A stretch of 22,363 nucleotides of DNA from Euryarchaeota archaeon UBA23 (GTDB lineage Archaea > Thermoplasmatota > Poseidoniia > Poseidoniales > Thalassarchaeaceae): the NCBI GenBank assembly GCA_002498725.1, contig DAIJ01000033.1, forward strand, positions 1 through 22,363, written 5' to 3'. Positions 8,575 through 14,806 of the stretch are shown piece after piece. The translations under genes were made by a program, and so were the position numbers. The notes below the pieces were generated by a model. That model was not told where the DNA came from and made no database searches. It worked only from the letters and a program-made list of their open reading frames with translations. Positions within the stretch are counted from its first letter, which is position 1. Each line of letters starts with the position of its first letter.

Positions 8575-9098
8575 ACTACCCACTCTATTGGTATATGAAT
8601 CTCATTCCTTCGAAGGAATGGAATTGTGGACATTGGATTGTCATAGACAGCTAGTTTGGAGTTGCCAGAAATCGTAAGACCCTCTGATTCAACCAGTTTT
8701 CGTAACTTCATCTGTAGCCTCTGCGACTTGCTTGGACGAGAAAGTCCAGAGAATTTCAGAACCGCTACAACTTCTCCTTGCACATGTAGCAGCTCTACGC
8801 CCCGATCATTTGGTTTCGGAAGGTCTTCCATGTTGTGTTCTGATGGCATTGTAAAGGCCATGTAAGACTCATCGCCAGAATCACACATGTGAACTGGGGC
8901 CGTCATTGCGATACTTTGTTGCCGTTCGTTTCCGCCGAAAATATATCCAGCTATTCTTCTGAAAGGTCTAGCAGATTCACCATAATTCATTCCGTATGTT
9001 GAGACCCTAGCTTGTATGGTATCTGAGTACTTACGAACTTCGAAACCGGGATACTTCTGTAGTAATTCGTAAGATGGTTCCTCATAATTGCCTGCCAT
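8571..9098 (-). CDS. SOUL family heme-binding protein
   Basis: A SOUL/HBP (p22HBP-like) domain protein of 175 residues, about the whole length of the family fold. Typical blocks are present: EEPSYELLQKYPGFEVRKY near the N terminus, GYIFGGNER at 51-59, IAMTAPV at 63-69, MAFTMPSE at 80-87 and a C-terminal strand NEIHIPIEWVV. Family members bind heme or other tetrapyrroles and may carry or buffer them in the cytoplasm. No signal peptide is visible, so it is probably cytosolic. It is the last gene of a zinc-ribbon/M50/SOUL unit, only four bases after the M50 stop. It lies downstream of the heme-import-like operon on the same strand, which fits a role in handling imported heme. That functional link is inferred. 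Confidence 0.88.
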   Translation of the reverse strand: MAGNYEEPSYELLQKYPGFEVRKYSDTIQARVSTYGMNYGESARPFRRIAGYIFGGNERQQSIAMTAPVHMCDSGDESYMAFTMPSEHNMEDLPKPNDRGVELLHVQGEVVAVLKFSGLSRPSKSQRLQMKLRKLVESEGLTISGNSKLAVYDNPMSTIPFLRRNEIHIPIEWVV

Positions 9099-9102
9099 AT
9101 TT

Positions 9103-10008
9103 TCACTGCCCTAGCATAGTTGGCAATATGGCCATGTTAAACCAAATTAATGCCACGAATATGGAGGCCCAAATCCAATAAACAGTGCTGGACCATGTCT
9201 TGACTTTTCTACCATCGAGAGGGCCAAATGGGATCATGTTGAATGCCCCTAGTCCAACATTTACCCAACACCAATAATAGAGAATACCATGATTATTGTA
9301 GGTGAAGCCTGTAGTTTCAAGACCTAAAATGACCAATACAAGCCCTATGCCCCATAGCATAATATTGCTTATTGGTCCGGCAAGTGCAATTTTGCCAAAC
9401 TGTTGCTTCGTTGTATTCCCCATTACCATGACTGCTCCGGGGGCCATGAATACAATTCCAATTAGTGCTGCGAGAATTACTCCAAACCTAAGACCTTGTG
9501 CTGATGCCCTGAATTCGGCCCAACAACCGTAGTGGCGGGCCGATATCTTGTGTGCCAATTCATGAATGATGAATGCCGGAGCCGCTGGAATCATCCAAAA
9601 AATACCTCCAACAATGAATGCTTTTGGAGAATTAAGAGCGCCGAATATACCATCTACGGACATGAATGCAAGAGCGATAGTAAATGCCAATGTGGCTTTG
9701 GTTAGGTGGTCTATTTCAACCTTCGAAAAGTGCCAAATTGAGCCCTTGTGAATGTATACTCTTTGTGTTTTGATATCTTCGCCGAATACGCGAAAGAATG
9801 GTTGGCCGCCCGCGGAACTAGGGAAAACGACTCTTACGTGCGATTGCCTCCTTGAGTCGTCGTCTCTAGTTGATGAATGACTGGGGGGGGATCTCTTCTT
9901 CTCGAGTTTATCAAAGGGGTCATCATCTATGCGCCAAGCACGGGGGTCCCTTTTGCCAGTCACGATATTGCGTGTAGAGGGTGTCGTAATAATGCTCGCA
10001 AAAGTCAA
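9103..10008 (-). CDS. M50 family (site-2 protease-like) intramembrane metalloprotease
   Basis: A membrane-embedded zinc protease. The first catalytic motif HELAH is at 149-153 at the end of a hydrophobic helix. The second, NMIPFGPLDG (257-266), supplies the third metal ligand, Asp265. About five or six membrane segments lie between roughly 105 and 300. Residues 1-97 are a charged, Ser/Arg-rich soluble extension that I do not recognise; the stretch HKGSIWHFSKVEI just before the first membrane helix resembles other archaeal M50 proteins. The start is uncertain. The TTG at 10008 overlaps the upstream TGA (TTGA) but has poor SD spacing, and a GTG at 9963 is an alternative. An 8-base G run (plus strand, 9883-9890) inside the extension is a spot to check for sequence error. 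The target is unknown; M50 enzymes often cut membrane-bound regulators. Confidence 0.85.
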   Translation of the reverse strand: MTFASIITTPSTRNIVTGKRDPRAWRIDDDPFDKLEKKRSPPSHSSTRDDDSRRQSHVRVVFPSSAGGQPFFRVFGEDIKTQRVYIHKGSIWHFSKVEIDHLTKATLAFTIALAFMSVDGIFGALNSPKAFIVGGIFWMIPAAPAFIIHELAHKISARHYGCWAEFRASAQGLRFGVILAALIGIVFMAPGAVMVMGNTTKQQFGKIALAGPISNIMLWGIGLVLVILGLETTGFTYNNHGILYYWCWVNVGLGAFNMIPFGPLDGRKVKTWSSTVYWIWASIFVALIWFNMAILPTMLGQ

Positions 10009-10520
10009 TCCTCATCATCTAGAAGTTCTCCCACTTCTGCAATAAGGTCGTCCCAAGTCTTACTATCTAAGTCCTCATCTGGGTCGAATAAGGCAAGCAT
10101 TTCCTCCCTTTCCTCATGAGAGGGTGGATTATTAGCCCACGGATTCTGATTTGCAACATCTCTAATTAATGATCTATCTTCTTTGGATCTTTGTTGATTA
10201 AATCTCTCCTCAACTTGTTGTAATGTATTCATTTCTTTGTCGCCTTGGTGTAAATTGATTAGTTTCTGATAATAGATCATTAATTCGCCGTGGGCTGCGT
10301 CATCAATGCTTTTTCCAGGATCAGCTAACATACTAACAAACTCCCTAGCTAGACGGTCTGCTTTACTCGAAGAAGGACCACTGGTAAGGTTGTCTCTTGC
10401 CTTTGCATGAGAGGCAATACAACCTCTACACCTCTCTGTACCAGCAACATCTGGAGCATCACATGTAAGGCAGCAGATGGAGAAACCCATCTGCTCCATA
10501 GCCCTCCTTGGAAGCGACAT
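10005..10520 (-). CDS. Small acidic zinc-ribbon protein of unknown function
   Basis: Not recognised as a named family. It is a 171-residue protein with two CxxC knuckles close to the N terminus (C17/C20 and C31/C34, in the blocks CLTC and CRGC), which should hold one zinc ion. A helical, charged middle follows, and then a very acidic tail ending LLDDED. No membrane segment is visible. It begins the zinc-ribbon/M50/SOUL unit: its stop overlaps the M50 start and a good TATA element lies upstream at 10561-10568. The close pairing with an intramembrane protease suggests an adaptor, substrate or regulator of that protease, but this is only context. Confidence 0.75.
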   Translation of the reverse strand: MSLPRRAMEQMGFSICCLTCDAPDVAGTERCRGCIASHAKARDNLTSGPSSSKADRLAREFVSMLADPGKSIDDAAHGELMIYYQKLINLHQGDKEMNTLQQVEERFNQQRSKEDRSLIRDVANQNPWANNPPSHEEREEMLALFDPDEDLDSKTWDDLIAEVGELLDDED

Positions 10521-10560
10521 ACTAGGTTAGTGCGGGGGCGATTTAGAAATGAATGCTACC

Positions 10561-10568
10561 GATATAAG
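10561..10568 (-). promoter_or_regulatory. Archaeal TATA box for the zinc-ribbon/M50/SOUL unit
   Basis: On the minus strand the bases read TGAAACTTATATCGG. This is a purine-rich BRE-like GAAA followed by the TATA-like CTTATATC, in the 50-base gap right after the HugZ-like gene's stop. Transcription would be expected to start near 10539, giving a leader of about 18 bases before the ATG at 10520. This splits the minus-strand gene run into two transcription units, although read-through from the upstream operon remains possible. Confidence 0.5.
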
Positions 10569-10570
10569 TT

Positions 10571-11395
10571 TCATTCGGATTGCGATTTTCGTGCCTGTTT
10601 GACTAACGCTACTATCTCAATCCTTGCTTCATCGGGAGTTGTTGCTTCATTTTCAAATGCTAAACGTATTGGGCGCGGCCCCTGTTCTGTCATTGCAGAC
10701 ATCTCAAATCCATATCGATCGATGCCCGTCATTACTGCTTCAGATGTATCTGTTGCTTTACTCAACTCTTTGCAACAGATGATCATGGCATCCTCATGAT
10801 CCTCGTTCATATGAGCAATTATATCATTGGCATGAGGTGCTAATGGGTCTGGTAGTGCTGAAAGCCAAGCAGACCGGTCAATCCAAGACATGCGGCCAAA
10901 CCCTCCGATGTATCTGATTTCCTCTACTTCCAATACATAGAAATGAAAATCTCCAAAATCAACATAGTGCGCCGCACCTGGATGTTTAGAAATGAATTTT
11001 GTTTTGGCGTCTGCTCTTTCTTCTTCAGGGAGTTTTGTGCAGTCTCCAACTAAGGTGACGCGCCCCAATGCTAGAGGGTTTTCATCGCCGCCTTCTGCAA
11101 CTAATAACGATGCTTTTGAAGAATTGATCAAATTCTTAGTGTGTTCTGCAAGTCCACTAATTAGGAAAATAGGATTTCCGTTGTAAATCACATAAGTCAC
11201 AAATGATCCATAGGGATATCCTTCATTTTTTGCCGAAATAGTACATAATGTTGCAGTACCTTTCATTGTCGCCAAGGTCAGTGCTTGTTCGGCGTGACTT
11301 GATGTGGCCACTTCAGGATCGTAAAGTAACTCTTGTTGTGTTCTCGATCCCTTTGGTAACTGATGTCTGGGGATCTTGTCTTTATTTTCGCTCAT
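10571..11395 (-). CDS. HugZ-like heme oxygenase / PNPOx-type split-barrel protein with DUF2470
   Basis: A two-domain protein. Residues about 30-172 form an FMN-binding-type split barrel of the pyridoxamine-phosphate-oxidase class, including HTKNLINSSKASLL (84-97) and the characteristic end GGFGRMSWID (163-172). Residues about 187-268 form a DUF2470 domain with the block IIAHMNEDHEDAMI (191-204). This architecture is shared by the bacterial heme-degrading HugZ proteins, related cyanobacterial proteins and the plant glutamyl-tRNA-reductase-binding protein. Members either open the heme ring with O2 and reductant, or bind heme as a regulator. It is the last gene of the surface-protein/ABC/flavodoxin operon, 12 bases after the flavodoxin stop, with AGAGG ahead of its ATG. 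That context favours heme breakdown and iron release with the flavodoxin as electron donor. Other flavin- or F420-using oxidoreductase roles remain possible. Confidence 0.8.
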   Translation of the reverse strand: MSENKDKIPRHQLPKGSRTQQELLYDPEVATSSHAEQALTLATMKGTATLCTISAKNEGYPYGSFVTYVIYNGNPIFLISGLAEHTKNLINSSKASLLVAEGGDENPLALGRVTLVGDCTKLPEEERADAKTKFISKHPGAAHYVDFGDFHFYVLEVEEIRYIGGFGRMSWIDRSAWLSALPDPLAPHANDIIAHMNEDHEDAMIICCKELSKATDTSEAVMTGIDRYGFEMSAMTEQGPRPIRLAFENEATTPDEARIEIVALVKQARKSQSE

Positions 11396-11407
11396 TTCAT
11401 TGCCTCT

Positions 11408-11854
11408 TCATAGTGATTGGAATATCTCCAAGGTTGCCTCAATCCATTCTTCAGCATAGTCGTCATAATCTGTGTCGCAGTCAATCCTATCATTGACTCT
11501 TGTTGCGCCCTTCTCTTCTAACACTTTATCCCATTCTTTTCCTGATTCACAAAATAATTCAAACGCAGTATCTCCTAATGCAAGCACCGCAAATTTCACG
11601 CTATCCAAGGTGCCTTCATCTAATTCCTCGACGGCATCATAGAGATCTTGTGCATTAACTGGTTGCTCCCCATCCCCCCAAGTACTACAGATCACAATTA
11701 ATTTCTCGGCACTAGATAGATCGTCTGCAGAAATGTCTTCCATGTCTTGGACGGATCCATTTAGATCGTATTTTGATGCCATACTTGCTGTTATCTCTGC
11801 TAATTCTTCGGCGTTGCCTGTTTCTGTTCCAAAAATTACTAATAATTCATTCAT
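11408..11854 (-). CDS. Flavodoxin
   Basis: A 148-residue flavodoxin, a soluble FMN protein that carries one electron at a time. The FMN phosphate loop TETGNAE is at 10-16. The 50s and 90s loops, STWGDGEQ (57-64) and LGDTAFELFC (93-102), surround the flavin and resemble the flavodoxin domains of sulfite reductase and MioC-type proteins. The protein is strongly acidic, as usual for flavodoxins. Its ATG overlaps the stop of the ABC ATPase gene (ATGA), and the HugZ-like gene follows at once. A dedicated redox carrier inside an iron/heme ABC operon suggests that it reduces the imported ligand or feeds electrons to the HugZ-like enzyme. The family call is firm; the partner is inferred. Confidence 0.92.
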   Translation of the reverse strand: MNELLVIFGTETGNAEELAEITASMASKYDLNGSVQDMEDISADDLSSAEKLIVICSTWGDGEQPVNAQDLYDAVEELDEGTLDSVKFAVLALGDTAFELFCESGKEWDKVLEEKGATRVNDRIDCDTDYDDYAEEWIEATLEIFQSL

Positions 11855-12669
11855 AATATCACTGTCTTGTCTGTTTTTTTGTTTTTGTTAATTTCGTCTT
11901 TAATAATTATACGAATGTAATTTGGATGCATGTTGACTATTTCTGAAGTCACATTGAAAACTTCTGCAATATTCTTGGGGGTCAGGACTTCTTGAGGGGT
12001 TCCATTCGCGAAAATTCTTCCCTCATGTAAAAGGAGTATTCTATCTGAAAAACGAGCAGCTATGTTGATGTCGTGTATTGCAATTAATGCGGATTTGGAA
12101 GATTCTGGTACAGAAATTAATTCTTTGATTCGCTTCATTATTTCAATTTGATTCTTCAAGTCTAAATCGCTAGTAGGTTCATCGAAAAGGTACACTGTTG
12201 GATCTTGTGCTACTGCTTTGGCTATTATTACTCGTTGTCTTTCGCCGCCTGATAATTGATCAAAACGCCTAAATGCGAATTCTTCAAGATTTAGATACCT
12301 CAAGGTTTTACTGACTTTGTCTCTATCTTCGTCTGCTATTGTCCATTGGATATGCGGTCGGCGACCCAGCAGTACGACATCGAATACATCCATCGAGAAG
12401 TTACTACGTATCGATTGTGGTACGTATGAGATATGTTTTGAGAGTTCTATTAAATCTACATTCGACAGCTCCTTGCCAAGTATTGAAATTTTGCCGGAAT
12501 TGGGTTTTAAAATTCTGTTAAGACATTTCAAAAGAGTTGATTTACCGGCGCCATTTATTCCAATAATTGATACTAATTCATTTTCTTTAAGATTGAGGTT
12601 GAGGTCTTTTAGAACGTGATTATTGCCCCAACTAAAATTCAAATTAGTGACGTCAATAATTTCTTTCAT
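11851..12669 (-). CDS. ABC transporter ATP-binding protein, FepC/BtuD/HmuV type
   Basis: The ATPase of a metal-chelate importer. It has Walker A GINGAGKST (37-45), the Q-loop YVPQS with Q85, the block VVLLGRRPH (98-106) typical of siderophore/heme/cobalamin importers, signature LSGGERQRV (139-147), Walker B VYLFDEP (159-165) and the switch histidine H199 in AIHDIN. The length of 272 is normal for the family. It should sit on the cytoplasmic face of the FecCD-type permease encoded just upstream (three-base gap) and power uptake. A GGGGGG-rich stretch right before its ATG, which doubles as the end of the permease gene, serves as the ribosome-binding region. The C-terminal tail is rich in Lys and Asn. 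Confidence 0.93.
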   Translation of the reverse strand: MKEIIDVTNLNFSWGNNHVLKDLNLNLKENELVSIIGINGAGKSTLLKCLNRILKPNSGKISILGKELSNVDLIELSKHISYVPQSIRSNFSMDVFDVVLLGRRPHIQWTIADEDRDKVSKTLRYLNLEEFAFRRFDQLSGGERQRVIIAKAVAQDPTVYLFDEPTSDLDLKNQIEIMKRIKELISVPESSKSALIAIHDINIAARFSDRILLLHEGRIFANGTPQEVLTPKNIAEVFNVTSEIVNMHPNYIRIIIKDEINKNKKTDKTVIL

Positions 12670-12672
12670 TAG

Positions 12673-13707
12673 TTACCCCCCCCTATTTGCTAATAGTAGA
12701 TACATGAAGAAAGGTCCGCCAATTATTGAGAGCATTATTCCGACGGGGATTATAATTGGGGCGAATAGGGTACGTCCTAATGTATCTGCAAATAACATCA
12801 AGAATGCCCCAAATATTGCTGAGCAAGGTATTAGTTTTCTGAAATCATTGCCTATAATTAGGCGACTCATATGAGGTGCTGCAAGCCCTACAAATCCAAT
12901 TAAACCAGTAAATGCTATGACTACTGAAGTCATAAGTGCTGAAAGGATTAGGATATTTCTTCTAGTTTCAACTGGGTTTACTCCGGTTGAAATAGCGAAT
13001 TCATCGCCTCCTACTGATAATGCATTTAGATCCCATGACCATTTCATCGCTGTTGGCATCAAGCCTATGACTGCGATTGAAATATACCATACTTGGATCT
13101 CATCTGGGCGAGAGAGGCTGCCGAAGGACCAATGGGCTAATTGGGATAATTGGGCATCTGTAGCAAAATACTGCATTGTGGAAACTATCGCGCCGGCAAT
13201 GAATGTAATTGCAATACCCACCAAAATATAAGATTCCGCGGTTACTGAACGAAGGTTTCCTAATTGTATAATTATGGCAACCACTATCAAAGAGAAAAGA
13301 AAAGCGTTAGCTACAATTGCGAGTTCATCATTAAATATTGAAATCCCCAGAACTATTGCAAAAGCCGCCCCAAGAGCCGCTCCTGATGCAACTCCTAAAG
13401 TAAGTGGCGATACCAAGGGGTTTCCAAGGCATCCTTGCATTAGAGCTCCTGCGGTAGCCAAGGCAATACCCCCTGTTATAGCCATCAATATCCTAGGGAA
13501 GCGCAATTTCCAAATAATGTCAGATTGTAAAGCAGTGCCTGATTCGAAACCCAGTATCATACGCATGCTAGTCCACATATCTAAATTAGTGGAAGATCCT
13601 TGTCCCATTGCAAATATAGCGAGGAATATTGTGACTATACAGAGTGTGAGGACCATTAGTAACTGAGTTTTGCCCTTCTCGATGTGTCTCCGGGAAATTG
13701 AATCCAT
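12673..13707 (-). CDS. FecCD-family ABC transporter permease (heme/siderophore/cobalamin type)
   Basis: A polytopic membrane protein of the BtuC/FecCD/HmuU family with about ten predicted helices. Family marks include LRFPRILMAITGGIALATAG near 70-90, MQGCLGNPLVSPLTLGVASGAALGA after it, and GLIGFVGLAAPHMSRLIIG, the loop that couples to the ATPase, followed by ADTLGR. The ATG at 13707 (344 residues) is chosen because a GAGGA Shine-Dalgarno lies just before it and the binding-protein gene stops at 13709. The in-frame ATG at 13737 would overlap that gene by 29 bases. The gene sits between the binding protein and the ATPase, so the three form one complete importer. The coding end runs through an 8-base G tract (12676-12683 on the plus strand as C8). 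Confidence 0.92.
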   Translation of the reverse strand: MDSISRRHIEKGKTQLLMVLTLCIVTIFLAIFAMGQGSSTNLDMWTSMRMILGFESGTALQSDIIWKLRFPRILMAITGGIALATAGALMQGCLGNPLVSPLTLGVASGAALGAAFAIVLGISIFNDELAIVANAFLFSLIVVAIIIQLGNLRSVTAESYILVGIAITFIAGAIVSTMQYFATDAQLSQLAHWSFGSLSRPDEIQVWYISIAVIGLMPTAMKWSWDLNALSVGGDEFAISTGVNPVETRRNILILSALMTSVVIAFTGLIGFVGLAAPHMSRLIIGNDFRKLIPCSAIFGAFLMLFADTLGRTLFAPIIIPVGIMLSIIGGPFFMYLLLANRGG

Positions 13708-13708
13708 A

Positions 13709-14806
13709 TTATTCCTCACTTGATGAAATGCAAACAAATTTACCCGTTCTATCTATGTCGTGATATTGAGTGAAAAAATTGTCTAAGTATAGGTCTGCAT
13801 CAATATCTTCGAATAGAGTGGGATGAAGTAATTTTGCCAATGTCGGCAAACCATGTATCATCATTGGTCCGGCGAACTCGCCCGACATTATTAGCATCCT
13901 ATCTTTTTGCACCGCTTCGACTTCATCGAATCCCGGACGCTCTGCGATGAAATCCATATGGGTTTTACATTTACCCTCTTCATCAAATGCGTTGAATCCT
14001 ATATCAAAGGTTATTCCATCGAACATCAAAACATCTGGATTCTCATCAAGTATTGCTTCCATATCGACATGTGTAGTGTGACCTGGCAAGTCGGCGAAAA
14101 CATTTCTTCCACCTGCCTTTTCAATCATGTCCGTCCACTGTGAAGTCCCTGTCAATACAACAGGATCACGGGTGAGTGAGGCATGGTGTTCCATCACAAT
14201 ATTCGGCCTTGAATCGTTTGAAATTCCCGAAATTCGGTTTTCAACGAGGGTTTCTATTTGGTCAAATTCGGCGAATAAATTTGATGCTTCAACTTCTTTT
14301 GAAAATAGGGAGGCGATTACGCTTATTTCATCTTCTAATTTGTCATATTTGTAAAAATCAAGGGCGACCACTTTGATTCCTACTGGTTCTAATTTTTCCC
14401 TTATTGCATTCGTGTCTACCATACCATTCGTAGCGAATACGATGTAGATTTCGGGCCTAGTGTCTAATAATGATTCGAAGTCAATTTCTGAATGTGCTGA
14501 TTGCTGGACTAGAGGCGTATTTACGAATTCTGGCCAAAGAGATTCATCATAAAAATCGCCCGATATTCCGACAATTACATTCGGGTCTACGTCAAGCATC
14601 CTCATTACACTTGCAGCATATGTATTCGTTATTGCGACTCTTTGTGGAGATTCTTCAAATCTATGTTCGTAGCCATTAGAATCGATTACTATGATTTCTC
14701 CGACTGCGTTTGCTTCATCATTTAATGAATATTGGTAGATGCCTAATGAGCAGGTCACTATCAGAATTACTTGGAAGATGGCCACTTTTGAATTATTCAT
14801 TCGCAT
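13709..14806 (-). CDS. FecB/BtuF/HmuT-type substrate-binding protein
   Basis: The extracellular binding protein of the importer (TroA-like class III fold). An N-terminal hydrophobic segment at about 8-25 can act as signal anchor. There is no lipobox (the local sequence is IVTC), unlike the three lipoproteins elsewhere in the window. The two lobes begin with ESPQRVAITN and IVMEHHASLTRDP, joined by a long helix near 165-200. The blocks DFESLLDTRPEIYI and DMEAILDENPDVLMFDG are the paired family signatures. Possible ligand contacts include H213-H214 in MEHHA and the His pair in GHTTHVDM; these would suit a heme iron but are unproven. Two ATGs, 14806 and 14800, follow a good AAGGAG; the first is used. 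The start overlaps the end of the surface-protein gene by 14 bases, so translation is coupled. Confidence 0.9.
   Translation of the reverse strand: MRMNNSKVAIFQVILIVTCSLGIYQYSLNDEANAVGEIIVIDSNGYEHRFEESPQRVAITNTYAASVMRMLDVDPNVIVGISGDFYDESLWPEFVNTPLVQQSAHSEIDFESLLDTRPEIYIVFATNGMVDTNAIREKLEPVGIKVVALDFYKYDKLEDEISVIASLFSKEVEASNLFAEFDQIETLVENRISGISNDSRPNIVMEHHASLTRDPVVLTGTSQWTDMIEKAGGRNVFADLPGHTTHVDMEAILDENPDVLMFDGITFDIGFNAFDEEGKCKTHMDFIAERPGFDEVEAVQKDRMLIMSGEFAGPMMIHGLPTLAKLLHPTLFEDIDADLYLDNFFTQYHDIDRTGKFVCISSSEE

Noticed and set aside
12317..13666. Plus-strand frames opposite the ABC ATPase and permease genes
   Set aside because: The opposite strand encodes all conserved ABC motifs, so these frames are mirror images of real coding sequence.
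11851..14806. Cobalamin-only importer (BtuFCD) as the definite identity
   Set aside because: The ABC proteins fit cobalamin as well as heme or siderophores, but no cobalamin gene or riboswitch is nearby, while a HugZ-like gene and a SOUL gene are. It is kept as an alternative, not as the call.
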